From: JBDTZF01 sp040005265
GTDB taxonomy: Bacteria > Verrucomicrobiota > Verrucomicrobiia > Chthoniobacterales > UBA10450
Assembly: GCA_040005265.1 (NCBI GenBank)
Contig: JBDTZF010000017.1
Location: 1 to 31,444 of the forward strand
Direction: 5' to 3'
Length of the DNA stretch: 31,444 bases
In this document: positions 16,652 through 24,474 of the stretch, piece after piece
Layout: the number at the start of each line of letters is the position of its first letter
Numbering within the stretch: position 1 is the first letter of the stretch
Made by a program: the position numbers and the translations under genes
The notes under the pieces: model-generated
Database searches by the model: none
What the model was told of the DNA's origin: nothing
What the model saw: the letters and a program-made list of their open reading frames with translations, nothing else

Positions 16652-17622
16652 TGACTACGGCAAAGAATCCCCGAATCGGTATCACGCTGGGAGATTGCGC
16701 CGGAATCGGCCCGGAGATCATCGACCTTGCGCTGAAATCGGGACGCCTTCCCGATTTAGCGGAGTATGTCGTCATTGGAAGATCGCCTGAATGCCAACCA
16801 GGCGGGCCAACCATCGAGACCGCGCGTGCCGCGGCGGCGGCACTGGAAGAAGCCGTTACCCTGGCCTGTCGCGGCGAGCTTCAGGCAGTTGTGACCGGGC
16901 CGATCCACAAAGCCCAAATGTACGAAGCCGGTTTCAAGTTTCCCGGCCAAACCGAATTCTTCGCCGACCGCTGCGGCGTGAAGAATTTCGCCATGTGTTT
17001 GACCGGTGGAAAAATCACCGTCGCCCTCGTCACCGCGCACATCCCGCTAGAGCAGGTTTCCGGCGCGCTCAAGCAATCGGAAATCGTGCGGGTCGGTTTG
17101 CTTCTCGCTGATTTTCTCCGATCTCGATCTCTGAACCGCAACGGTCAAGACTTGACCGGTTTAACCGGTCAAGCTTCTACGGCCGATTATGGAGTGTCGG
17201 GGGGACCGCGAATCGCCGTCGCGGGTTTGAATCCGCACGCCGGCGAATCCGGCAAGATCGGCCGGGAAGAAATCGAGGTCATCGGACCTGCCGTGGAAGA
17301 GCTCAACGCTCAACGCTCAACTCTCAACCCTCAACTGGTCGCCTTCACCGGCCCTCACTCTCCCGACACATTGTTCCATCGGCTCGTTGAAGGTGAATTC
17401 GACGCAGCGCTGTGCATGTATCACGATCAGGGGTTGATCCCGCTGAAACTGCATGCTTTCCACAATGGCGTGAACGTGACCCTCGGTCTCCCCTTCCCTC
17501 GCACCAGCCCCGATCACGGCACCGCTTTTGAAATCGCCGGTAAAGGAATCGCGCGACCCGATAGCATGATCGCAGCGATCAATCTAGCGGTTGAGCTCGC
17601 ACAAACAGAAAGCCTTAAATGA
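16651..17622 (+). CDS. pdxA: 4-hydroxythreonine-4-phosphate dehydrogenase PdxA
   Basis: NAD-dependent enzyme of the DXP-dependent vitamin B6 pathway, cytoplasmic, 323 residues. Family marks are ITLGDCAGIGPEI, VTGPIHKAQMYEAGFKFPGQTEFFADRCG, VAGLNPHAGE, MYHDQGLIPLK and LPFPRTSPDHGTAFEIAGKGIARPDSM, which include the metal-binding histidines. Two stretches are unlike the family: about residues 155-185 (RSRSLNRNGQDLTGLTGQAS...) encoded around a 23-nt palindrome, and residues 218-229 (LNAQRSTLNPQL) encoded by a heptamer array. The protein is otherwise intact, so it is probably functional. A hairpin overlaps the start codon. Confidence 0.95.
   Translation: MTTAKNPRIGITLGDCAGIGPEIIDLALKSGRLPDLAEYVVIGRSPECQPGGPTIETARAAAAALEEAVTLACRGELQAVVTGPIHKAQMYEAGFKFPGQTEFFADRCGVKNFAMCLTGGKITVALVTAHIPLEQVSGALKQSEIVRVGLLLADFLRSRSLNRNGQDLTGLTGQASTADYGVSGGPRIAVAGLNPHAGESGKIGREEIEVIGPAVEELNAQRSTLNPQLVAFTGPHSPDTLFHRLVEGEFDAALCMYHDQGLIPLKLHAFHNGVNVTLGLPFPRTSPDHGTAFEIAGKGIARPDSMIAAINLAVELAQTESLK
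17143..17173. repeat. GGTCAAG palindrome inside pdxA
   Basis: Three alternating copies of GGTCAAG/TTGACC occur in about 31 nt. The core at 17151-17173 is a perfect 11-bp-arm palindrome (CTTGACCGGTT and AACCGGTCAAG around one T). It is translated in frame as GQDLTGLTGQ. Confidence 0.8.
17302..17336 (+). repeat. Heptamer array (5 x CTCAACN) inside pdxA
   Basis: Five consecutive 7-nt units CTCAACG, CTCAACG, CTCAACT, CTCAACC, CTCAACT, total 35 nt and not a multiple of three, lie within the coding sequence. A related array with consensus TCAANNN occurs at the end of thiL (27533-27560, minus strand). Confidence 0.9.
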
Positions 17623-17625
17623 ATG

Positions 17626-17749
17626 GCCCACGAAACACGCGAATGAGACGAAAAAGAAAGGGCGTTAATTTCAAAGAACCAAAGGCCACACAATGGTCGC
17701 GCCAATGTTTCCTCTAAAATTTTCGTGTCCTTTCGCGTGTTTAGTGGGC
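17626..17749. repeat. Long inverted repeat between pdxA and the DUF2238 gene
   Basis: Left arm (17626-17654) begins GCCCACGAAACACGCGAA; right arm (17720-17749) ends TTTCGCGTGTTTAGTGGGC. The arms are about 30 nt each and mostly complementary, separated by about 65 nt. No coding sequence is visible. It looks like a dispersed non-coding repeat or a small folded RNA. Confidence 0.7.
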
Positions 17750-17771
17750 TGATCACAGGTCGCCGTTACAG

Positions 17772-18389
17772 ATGAAAAGAATCGCACCATCTCATATTGT
17801 GCTGCTCGCAGGCGTCTTGGTCGTCCTCGTGTGGTCCGGCTGGCAACCGTACGATCGCATGACCTGGTGGCTTGAAGTCTTTCCCGGGCTGGTTGGACTA
17901 ATCGTGCTCGGGGCAACCTATCGCCGTTTCCGCTTCACGACACTTTGCTACACCCTCATCGCTCTTCACATTTGCCTGCTCGGCGTCGGCGGCCATTACA
18001 CTTACGCACGTGTTCCGTTGTTTGACTGGCTCCGCGAAGTTTTCCACTGGCACCGCAATCATTACGATCGGCTGGGGCATTTCGCGCAGGGTTTCGTGCC
18101 GGCCATGATCGCCCGCGAAGTTTTCATCCGGCTCAAAGTTTTCAATCGACCGGACTGGATGCCGTTCCTGATCATTTCAATGTGTATGGGAATCAGCGCG
18201 TTTTACGAATTGATCGAATGGTGGACGGCGCTTCTGAGTGGCGATGCCGCCATTAGTTTCCTGGCAACTCAGGGGGACGTTTGGGACACGCAGGAGGATA
18301 TGTTCATGGCATTGATTGGGGCGACTTGCGCGCTCCTGTTCATGCGCCAATGGCAGGATCGACAAATGGCCGGCCTGCAATCGAAATGA
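17772..18389 (+). CDS. DUF2238 (YjdF-like) integral membrane protein
   Basis: A 205-residue inner-membrane protein with about six hydrophobic helices. DUF2238 marks are RFRFTTLCYTLIALHICLL, GGHYTYARVPLFDWL, RNHYDRLGHFAQGFVPAMIARE, ISAFYELIEWWTALL and GDVWDTQEDMFMALIGA. Conserved His, Asp and Glu residues in the membrane region suggest a metal-linked or transport role, but the family has no firm function. Its stop codon overlaps the start of the ABC-2 permease gene (ATGA at 18386-18389). Confidence 0.88.
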   Translation: MKRIAPSHIVLLAGVLVVLVWSGWQPYDRMTWWLEVFPGLVGLIVLGATYRRFRFTTLCYTLIALHICLLGVGGHYTYARVPLFDWLREVFHWHRNHYDRLGHFAQGFVPAMIAREVFIRLKVFNRPDWMPFLIISMCMGISAFYELIEWWTALLSGDAAISFLATQGDVWDTQEDMFMALIGATCALLFMRQWQDRQMAGLQSK

Positions 18390-19195
18390 CCAGAATCGAC
18401 AAGTACATTTCCGTTTTTAATATCGGGCTCCAGAACACGTTCGTGTATCGCTGGAATTATTTCCTGCGCGCGCTCTTCGGCCTGATTCCGCTCGCGGGCA
18501 CGGTGTTTCTCTGGAGCGCGATTTTCAAAGAACGCGGCGGCGAACTGCACGGCTACACCTACGGATCGATGATTTATTATTATTTGTTCACGATCTTGGT
18601 CAGCAATTTGGTCACGCCGACCGAGGACGAATGGCAAATCGCAGCCGATATTCGGGAAGGTCAAATTAATTCGCTGCTGACAAAGCCGATGAGTTATCTC
18701 TCCTACCGCTTCAGCATTTTTCTTAGCGGCCGCCTCGTTTACACTTTCGTCACGCTTCCGCCGATTGCGCTCATCTTTCTTTATTTCCGGCATTACATCA
18801 CGCCACCCGCGCATGTTGAGACCTATCTGCTCGCGACGATCTCAATGGTAATGTCCGCGCTCATCCAATTCTTCATCACTTACTCACTCGCGATGATGGC
18901 GTTCTGGATCCTCGAGATTTCCACCATCGTTTTCATCGTTTACTCGTTCGAATATTTCCTGGGCGGCCAAATGTTTCCCATCGATATCATGCCGGCCGGA
19001 ATTCAGGCGGTGATGAAATGGCTGCCGTTTTACTATGAGCTATTTTGTCCGGTCGCGATTTTTCTCGAACGCTTACGCGGCACGGAGCTCGGGCAAGCCC
19101 TCGCGATTCAAATGGGCTGGCTCGTCGTCAGTTGGGCGGTCGCGAGAGCGATGTGGAAACGCGGTCTCGGCCGCTACCAAGCCGTCGGCGGTTGA
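18386..19195 (+). CDS. ABC-2 type transporter permease (DUF990-like), first of a pair
   Basis: A 269-residue membrane protein with six predicted helices, from MTRIDKYISVFNIGLQNTFVYRWNYFLRALFG onward. ABC-2/DUF990 permeases work as heterodimers with a second permease and an ATPase. A likely partner is the permease at 22878-23672. The start is fixed by overlap with the DUF2238 stop. The segment DEWQIAADIREGQINSLLTKPMSYLSYRFS is the conserved cytoplasmic loop (compare VRTGKLDSLLVLPLDSQFAV in the partner). No cognate ABC-2 ATPase is adjacent. It ends only 3 bp from the convergent rhodanese gene. Confidence 0.85.
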   Translation: MTRIDKYISVFNIGLQNTFVYRWNYFLRALFGLIPLAGTVFLWSAIFKERGGELHGYTYGSMIYYYLFTILVSNLVTPTEDEWQIAADIREGQINSLLTKPMSYLSYRFSIFLSGRLVYTFVTLPPIALIFLYFRHYITPPAHVETYLLATISMVMSALIQFFITYSLAMMAFWILEISTIVFIVYSFEYFLGGQMFPIDIMPAGIQAVMKWLPFYYELFCPVAIFLERLRGTELGQALAIQMGWLVVSWAVARAMWKRGLGRYQAVGG

Positions 19196-19198
19196 AAA

Positions 19199-19564
19199 TT
19201 ATTTCGCGGTAGGAAATCCAGCCGCTTTCCAAGCCCTTAGCCCGCCGGCCATCGAACGCACGTTCTTGTAGCCCATCTTTTGCAAGCTTTCGGTCGCGAG
19301 CGCGGAACGGCTGCCGCCTCCGCAATGACAGATAATCATCTCGGTCTTGTCCGGAAATTTTTCCTCGATCTCCAGCTCGATCGTACCGCGAACTAAATGA
19401 ATTGCGCCGGGGATGCGCTCCACATCCCAATCGTCGTTCTCCCGAACATCGACAATCGCCGCTTCGCCGTTTGTCGCTTTGGTCGCGGCTTCCGAAGGTA
19501 ATATCTCAGTGATCTTTTTCTTCGCCTCCGCGACGAGCGTCTGAAAACCAGATGGAGTTTGCAT
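19199..19564 (-). CDS. Rhodanese-like sulfurtransferase domain protein
   Basis: A 121-residue single-domain rhodanese. The aspartate/arginine pair is in IVDVRENDDWDVERIPGAIHL, and the active-site loop is CHCGGGSRS with the catalytic cysteine at residue 81. It may carry persulfide sulfur or act as a small regulatory domain. ATG at 19564 is chosen; an in-frame TTG at 19603, 3 nt after the permease stop, would add 13 residues and would fit tight operon spacing. It is the last gene of the macA-macB-like operon; a functional link to efflux is not evident. Confidence 0.88.
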   Translation of the reverse strand: MQTPSGFQTLVAEAKKKITEILPSEAATKATNGEAAIVDVRENDDWDVERIPGAIHLVRGTIELEIEEKFPDKTEMIICHCGGGSRSALATESLQKMGYKNVRSMAGGLRAWKAAGFPTAK

Positions 19565-19606
19565 GTCAAGAATGCGAAGGTCATAGACCGCCGCTACAGT
19601 CAATAA

Positions 19607-20824
19607 TTACTCGTAGCGCAAGGCGTCAATCGGGTCGAGCCGCGATGCTTCGCGCGCCGGATAAAATCCGAAGAAAATTCCGACGGCCGCGCTGACGAGA
19701 AACGCGATCAGCATCCAGAGAGGCGAGATCACGGTCGGCCAGTTCTTAATCATCGAGATCACTTTCGAAGCAATAACGCCGGCGGCAATGCCAATCACGC
19801 CGCCCATGGCGCTCAAGACGACGGCTTCGATGAGGAATTGAGTGAGTATGTCGCGGCCATGCGCGCCGACGGCGAGACGCACCCCAATCTCGCGCGTCCG
19901 CTCGGTCACACTAACCAGCATAATGTTCATGATACCAATGCCGCCGACAACAAGTGAAACGCAGGCCACGGCGAAAAGAAGACCGGTCATCACACTGGCG
20001 GTGGCGTTGGCCGTATCGGCCACTTCCTGCATGTTCCGTACGGTGAAATCATCATCGCGGCCAGTCCGAATATTATGACGTTGTCGAAGAAGGGAGACGA
20101 TCTGCTGCTGGGCCGATTCGATTTGATCTTCCGAATCGACCTGGACGTTAATGTTCCGCAGCGTGGTGCCGCCAGCCACGCGTTTCATCGCGCTGGTATA
20201 TGGCATGACCACCACGTCGTCCTGATCCGTCCCCTGAAGGCTGAATCCCTTGGGTGTTAGCACCCCTGTAATGATGAATGGGACCCCTTTGATACGAAGA
20301 GCCTGGCCGACGGGATCTTCACTGCCGTAAATGTTATACGCCGTGGTGCGTCCGATGACGCAAACTTTGTTCGCGCTGCGCACGTCCTGCGATGTAAAAG
20401 GAGCGCCGTCTGCTAAAGGCCATTGCCGGATATCGAAATATTCCGCCGATTCCCCGAGAATGCGCGTGAACCAGTTTTGATTTCCAGACGCGACCTGTGC
20501 GTTTGAGAAAACCTCTTCGCTCACCGCGACGACCCCGGGAACCTCGCGCCGAATGGCCTCCGCGTCTTCGATTTTCAGAGTACCCGCGCCACCAAATCCG
20601 GTCCGAATCCCGCTGGCCGTGATACTGCCGGAGAAAACCTGGAGGATGTTTTGACCGAGGCTCGCGATTTGCGCCTGGACCTGCGCCTTCGCGCCATTGC
20701 CGATACTCACCATCGCAATGACGGCGCCAACGCCGATGATAATTCCGAGCGCGGTGAGCGCGGAACGCAATTTATTTTTGCGCAAGGCGCGTCCGGCTAC
20801 CTTAAAAGTTGAGCCGATTCTCAT
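19607..20824 (-). CDS. MacB-type ABC transporter permease (FtsX-like)
   Basis: A 405-residue inner-membrane permease. One N-terminal helix (residues about 17-45, ALTALGIIIGVGAVIAMVSIGNGAKA) is followed by a large periplasmic MacB_PCD domain (about 45-270) and three helices in the FtsX domain, with the signature VSVTERTREIGVRLAVGA. The ATPase is a separate protein upstream, as in many MacB-like systems outside enterobacteria. The ATG overlaps the ATPase stop (ATGA). It probably forms a tripartite pump with the MacA-like adaptor at 21623-22831; the outer-membrane channel is not in this window. Confidence 0.93.
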   Translation of the reverse strand: MRIGSTFKVAGRALRKNKLRSALTALGIIIGVGAVIAMVSIGNGAKAQVQAQIASLGQNILQVFSGSITASGIRTGFGGAGTLKIEDAEAIRREVPGVVAVSEEVFSNAQVASGNQNWFTRILGESAEYFDIRQWPLADGAPFTSQDVRSANKVCVIGRTTAYNIYGSEDPVGQALRIKGVPFIITGVLTPKGFSLQGTDQDDVVVMPYTSAMKRVAGGTTLRNINVQVDSEDQIESAQQQIVSLLRQRHNIRTGRDDDFTVRNMQEVADTANATASVMTGLLFAVACVSLVVGGIGIMNIMLVSVTERTREIGVRLAVGAHGRDILTQFLIEAVVLSAMGGVIGIAAGVIASKVISMIKNWPTVISPLWMLIAFLVSAAVGIFFGFYPAREASRLDPIDALRYE

Positions 20825-21606
20825 GATTGAGTTTCCTCAGAGTCCGATTCGATGCTGCCAAGCCTGGCCATTTCCTCAGTCGCGATGAGGCGTTGCGAAA
20901 CGGGGCGGTCAGTTCTGACCAAGCCGTCGCGCATCATGACGTTCCGCCGCGCGTACGAAGCGATGTCGGGTTCATGCGTCACCATGATGACGGTGATGCC
21001 CTGATCGTTAAGTCCCTGAAAAATTCCCATGATTTCGATGCTGGTCCGGCTGTCGAGATTTCCGGTCGGCTCATCAGCAAGCAACACTTCCGGATTGTTG
21101 ATCAAAGCTCGCGCGATCGCGACGCGTTGCTGTTGTCCACCCGAAAGCTGGCTCGGATGATGATCTTCCCGGCCAGCCAGTCCCACGGCTTTCAGAACGT
21201 CGTCCGCTTTTTTGCGCAATTCCGCGTTGCTTAAGCGGCGCGTGCCATACAACAGCGGCAACTCGACATTTTCGCGCGCGGATGTTCGCGGAAGAAGATT
21301 GAAGCTCTGGAAAACGAAGCCGAGCTTGCTGTTGCGAAAATCGGCTAATTGATCGCGCTCCAGCGGAGAAACATCCTGGCCATCGAGTAGATAACGTCCG
21401 CGCGTGGGGCGGTCGAGACAGCCGAGAATATTCATGAGCGTCGATTTCCCCGAACCACTCGAACCCATGAGCGCAACAAACTCGCCTGTCTGAATTTTCA
21501 ACGAAACCCCGCGCACGGCATGCACTTCCATTTCGCCGGTGCGATAAATTTTATACACGTCATCGAGTTCGACCACGACGCCATTGCTTGGGCTCTTATC
21601 CGGCAC
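20821..21606 (-). CDS. ABC transporter ATP-binding protein (MacB/LolD type)
   Basis: A 261-residue cytoplasmic ATPase that powers the adjacent MacB-like permease. Walker A GSSGSGKS (residues 48-55), Q-loop FVFQSFNLLP, signature LSGGQQQRVAIARAL, Walker B VLLADEPTGNLDS, H-loop VMVTHEPD. The GTG at 21606 is chosen over an upstream ATG because a strong ribosome site (AAGGAGG, 21620-21614 on the minus strand) lies 7 nt before it and the upstream codons lie inside the preceding gene. The C-terminal extension (RTDRPVSQRLIATEEMARLGSIESDSEE) is acidic. Confidence 0.95.
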   Translation of the reverse strand: MPDKSPSNGVVVELDDVYKIYRTGEMEVHAVRGVSLKIQTGEFVALMGSSGSGKSTLMNILGCLDRPTRGRYLLDGQDVSPLERDQLADFRNSKLGFVFQSFNLLPRTSARENVELPLLYGTRRLSNAELRKKADDVLKAVGLAGREDHHPSQLSGGQQQRVAIARALINNPEVLLADEPTGNLDSRTSIEIMGIFQGLNDQGITVIMVTHEPDIASYARRNVMMRDGLVRTDRPVSQRLIATEEMARLGSIESDSEETQS

Positions 21607-21613
21607 GCGCGTT

Positions 21614-21620
21614 CCTCCTT
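21614..21620 (-). promoter_or_regulatory. Ribosome-binding site deciding the ABC ATPase GTG start
   Basis: AAGGAGG on the minus strand, 7 nt upstream of GTG at 21606, located between the macA-like stop and the ATPase start. Confidence 0.8.
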
Positions 21621-21622
21621 CC

Positions 21623-22831
21623 TTAGAATCGGCGTGGGCCGCCGCCAAACGGATTGGTGGATTTGGGAGTCGTCGCCGTTCCACCAATTGTGCCGATGAC
21701 GACCACATCGTTCTCTTTGAGTGCATCGAGTACCTCCGTCACCACGCCGTCGCTGATGCCAGTCTTGATCTGCACCGGCTTCGGCCGCGACGATCCGTTA
21801 GGCAAAACGTAGACCGTTCGTTCCGGAGGGCGGTCACGTGATCCACCTTCGCGTGGTCCTCCCTGCCGGCCACCGGCCGGTCGACCTCCACCGCTCGTCC
21901 TTGGTGTTCCGGCCGGAGTCGCATCCGCTGGCCGGTAACGCAATGCCGCATTCTTGACTAGCAGGACATTATCGCGATGCGCCACTACCACTGACACGTT
22001 CGCAGTCATTCCGGGCTTCAATTTCAAATCGTCGTTACTCACTCCGATCACCGTGTCGTAGGTCACCACGTTTTGCACCGTGATCGGCGCGTTCCGCACC
22101 TGCACCACTTTTCCGTGAAAAGTTCGGGAGGGAAACGCGTCCACCGTGAAGTCGACCGTTTGATCCACTGCCACCACGCCGACATCCGCTTCAGCAACAT
22201 TGGAATCGATTTGCATCTTCGCCAGATCGTTCGCGATCGCGAAAATAACGGGCGCCTGCAAGCTGGCGGCGACTGTCTGGCCCACGTCGACGCTGCGAGA
22301 GATGACCACGCCATCAATGGGAGACTTGATCGTGCAGTGGTCCAGATCGGCTCTGGCTTTGTCGAGGGCGCCTTGTTTGATTTTCACGCTGGCCTCGGCT
22401 TGGTGAAGTGTAGCCATAGCCTGATCGAGATCGGCCTTGGCCGAATTCTGCTTCTTAACCAGATCTTCGGTGCGAGTGGCATTAGCCCGGGCCAACTCAA
22501 GTCCGGCCTGGGCAGACGCGAGATCGCCTTCCGCTTGCGTGACAGTCGCTTGAAAAACCACTGGATCGATCTGCGCCACCACTTGCCCCGCTTTCACCTG
22601 CGAATTAAAATCAGCGAACAGTTTCCCGATATTACCGGAAACCTGGCTGCCCACCTGGACAGTCACCACCGGATTCAGTGTTCCGGTCGCGGTCACCGCC
22701 TGCGTCAGTGGACCACGCGTCACGACTGCAGTCTGATATTCTGCCCCACCGCCTCGCCGGCATTGGCGCACAACGAACAGGAGAATCAGCAGAGCGGCCA
22801 CCGCCACACCGATGGAATAAAAACGTTTCAT
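21623..22831 (-). CDS. MacA-like periplasmic adaptor (HlyD/RND membrane-fusion family)
   Basis: A 402-residue adaptor linking an inner-membrane pump to an outer-membrane channel. N-terminal anchor helix (about residues 6-21), then barrel-sandwich half (VGSQVSGNIGKLFADFNSQVKAGQVVAQIDP), an alpha-helical hairpin (about 95-160, rich in Ala, Glu, Gln), the second lipoyl half (CTIKSPIDGVVISRSVDVGQTV), beta-barrel and membrane-proximal domains. A Gly/Arg/Pro-rich linker (about residues 305-335, GGGRPAGGRQGGPREGG) interrupts the last domain, and the C-terminus is also Gly-rich. It is first in the operon; the divergent ABC-2 permease starts 46 bp away. Confidence 0.93.
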   Translation of the reverse strand: MKRFYSIGVAVAALLILLFVVRQCRRGGGAEYQTAVVTRGPLTQAVTATGTLNPVVTVQVGSQVSGNIGKLFADFNSQVKAGQVVAQIDPVVFQATVTQAEGDLASAQAGLELARANATRTEDLVKKQNSAKADLDQAMATLHQAEASVKIKQGALDKARADLDHCTIKSPIDGVVISRSVDVGQTVAASLQAPVIFAIANDLAKMQIDSNVAEADVGVVAVDQTVDFTVDAFPSRTFHGKVVQVRNAPITVQNVVTYDTVIGVSNDDLKLKPGMTANVSVVVAHRDNVLLVKNAALRYRPADATPAGTPRTSGGGRPAGGRQGGPREGGSRDRPPERTVYVLPNGSSRPKPVQIKTGISDGVVTEVLDALKENDVVVIGTIGGTATTPKSTNPFGGGPRRF

Positions 22832-22866
22832 CTGGCAAACAGTTGACTTCTTCTACAACTAAAGAC

Positions 22867-22871
22867 AGGAG
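22867..22871 (+). promoter_or_regulatory. Ribosome-binding site deciding the GTG start at 22878
   Basis: AGGAG lies 6 nt before GTG 22878, supporting that non-ATG start. Confidence 0.7.
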
Positions 22872-22877
22872 AACTTC

Positions 22878-23672
22878 GTGCGGCGTTACATCGAAATCTA
22901 CTCAATCATGCTGCGCAACTCACTCATCCGCGAGATGAGTTTCAAGGCGAACTTCCTTCTCTGGATGATCGTCGAGATTCTCTGGTTTGTAGGCCAAATA
23001 GTTTTCTTCAGCATTATCTTCGGAAATGTCGATCGCATCTACGATTGGACAAAATGGGAAGTGATCCTGCTCGTCGGCACCCACCAGATGGTCGCCCAGC
23101 TTTTCCAGGCCTTCTTTTTTGTCAATGTCGCCAACGTTCCGGAGCTTGTTCGCACCGGGAAACTCGATTCTCTCCTTGTCCTGCCGCTCGACAGCCAGTT
23201 CGCGGTCTCGACGAAGCAATTCGGCCTCGACAGCATCGTCAACGCCGCGCTCGGCGGCGTGGTGGTATGTGTGTCACTGTCGCGACTCGGCGTCGTTCCG
23301 CATGCGATGTCGATCCTGCTTTACCTGATCGCGCTCGGCTTCGGGGTGGTGGTGCATTACTCCATCATGATTAGCCTGGCCGCGGTGAGCTTTTGGATCG
23401 TGCGCGCCCAGGGACTGGTTTACGGCTACTTCAATTTCCTCAACATCGCGCGTTACCCCGATGTGATTTATCCGCGACTTTTCCGGTTTATTTTCAGCTG
23501 GATCATTCCAGTGGTGATCATTGCCAACATTCCTGCGCGACTGTTGATCAAACCTTTAAGTCAGCCGGCCTGGCTCATGTTTCATCTCATCGCTGCCTCC
23601 GCCCTTGTTTTCTGCTTTTCCCGGATGTTCTGGCGCTTCGCTTTGCGGCATTACTCCAGCGCCAGCTCGTAG
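22878..23672 (+). CDS. ABC-2 type transporter permease (DUF990-like), second of a pair
   Basis: A 264-residue membrane protein with six predicted helices and the loop VRTGKLDSLLVLPLDSQFAVSTKQFGLDS, which aligns in position and character with the loop of the permease at 18386-19195. The two are probably the two halves of one exporter, although 3.7 kb of opposite-strand genes now separates them. The GTG start has a good AGGAG site. The ATPase for this pair is not in the window unless the MacB-type ATPase serves both, which the family would not predict. Confidence 0.85.
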   Translation: MRRYIEIYSIMLRNSLIREMSFKANFLLWMIVEILWFVGQIVFFSIIFGNVDRIYDWTKWEVILLVGTHQMVAQLFQAFFFVNVANVPELVRTGKLDSLLVLPLDSQFAVSTKQFGLDSIVNAALGGVVVCVSLSRLGVVPHAMSILLYLIALGFGVVVHYSIMISLAAVSFWIVRAQGLVYGYFNFLNIARYPDVIYPRLFRFIFSWIIPVVIIANIPARLLIKPLSQPAWLMFHLIAASALVFCFSRMFWRFALRHYSSASS

Positions 23673-23741
23673 ACCTAGCGCCCGGAGTAAATCAGCGCAA
23701 AAATGGCCGAAAACTGGGCAATTCTTTTTGGCCGAATCCGC

Positions 23742-23770
23742 TTGCGCCCCAGGGGAATTGTTCTTAATTA
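23742..23770 (+). promoter_or_regulatory. Possible promoter for the DksA-like/rpmG/rpsR operon
   Basis: TTGCGC (23742-23747) and TAATTA (23765-23770) with a 17-bp spacer, 42 bp before the ATG at 23813. Seen by eye only. Confidence 0.3.
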
Positions 23771-23812
23771 AGCCTCCCCTTCGGGCAGGGACAGGAACAG
23801 CGCCCAGAATTT

Positions 23813-24472
23813 ATGGCTAAATCAACGAAAAAGAAGGGTTCCGCGAAGCCCACCGCACGCAAGGCGTCCAAGCCGGTGCGCAAGGTCTCTGCCAAGGAAC
23901 CTGCATCGAAAAAGGCAGCGCGGCCCGCCAAGAAAACTGCCAAGGCTTCGCCCATCACGGTGCTCGGCAATAATCACGCCATAAAAAAAGGGAAGAAACT
24001 CGATCCGTTTACGCGAGCGCAGCACGAAAAACTTCTTCACCTTCGCGACGCCATGGTCGATTCGATGGCCGGCGTCGCCCAGGACACACTTCGCTCTCGC
24101 GCTGAAGGCAGCGAAGCCTCGGCATTTGGAATGCATCAGGCCGATGCCGGATCGGACGCTTACGATCGCGACTTCGCACTGAGTTTGCTATCACAGGAAC
24201 AGGACGCTCTTTACGAAATCGATCAGGCGCTCAAGCGCATCGAGCTCGGAACCTACGGCACGTGCGAAATGTCCGGAAAATCGATTCCCCGCGCCCGACT
24301 CGAAGCAATTCCGTTTGCCCGTTTTACTGTCGAATGCCAGTCGCAGCTCGAGAAACAAAGCAAGGCTTCCCGCGTCCGGCAATCGGTTACCTCGCTTTTT
24401 GGCCTCACTGAAGATGAAGGTGGCGAGGGCGAAGAAGAAGAAGCGGCCACCCCCGCGGAGACAAAGGAGTAG
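23813..24472 (+). CDS. DksA/TraR-family protein with basic histone-like N-terminal tail
   Basis: A 219-residue protein. Residues 1-55 are Lys/Ala/Pro/Ser-rich like bacterial histone H1-type tails (KKKGSAKPTARKASKPVRK...). Residues about 62-180 form the DksA-like part: coiled-coil region with SDAYDRDFALSLLSQEQDALYEIDQALKRIELGTYGTC, then a degenerate zinc finger, and an acidic tail (EDEGGEGEEEEAA). Zinc ligands are half lost: C151-x2-S154 and C175-x2-Q178 instead of two CxxC pairs. DksA proteins bind the RNA polymerase secondary channel and, with ppGpp, tune rRNA and ribosomal protein genes; rpmG begins 2 nt after this gene, so such a role is plausible but unproved. The ATG has only a weak ribosome site. 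Confidence 0.85.
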   Translation: MAKSTKKKGSAKPTARKASKPVRKVSAKEPASKKAARPAKKTAKASPITVLGNNHAIKKGKKLDPFTRAQHEKLLHLRDAMVDSMAGVAQDTLRSRAEGSEASAFGMHQADAGSDAYDRDFALSLLSQEQDALYEIDQALKRIELGTYGTCEMSGKSIPRARLEAIPFARFTVECQSQLEKQSKASRVRQSVTSLFGLTEDEGGEGEEEEAATPAETKE

Positions 24473-24474
24473 AA

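Noticed and set aside
17302..17336. CRISPR-like array
   Set aside because: The repeats are contiguous 7-mers without spacers and lie in the pdxA coding frame.
22073..22846. 257-codon plus-strand open frame opposite the MacA-like gene
   Set aside because: The minus strand encodes a clear membrane-fusion protein over the same bases; the plus-strand product is rich in Arg/His and has no family features.
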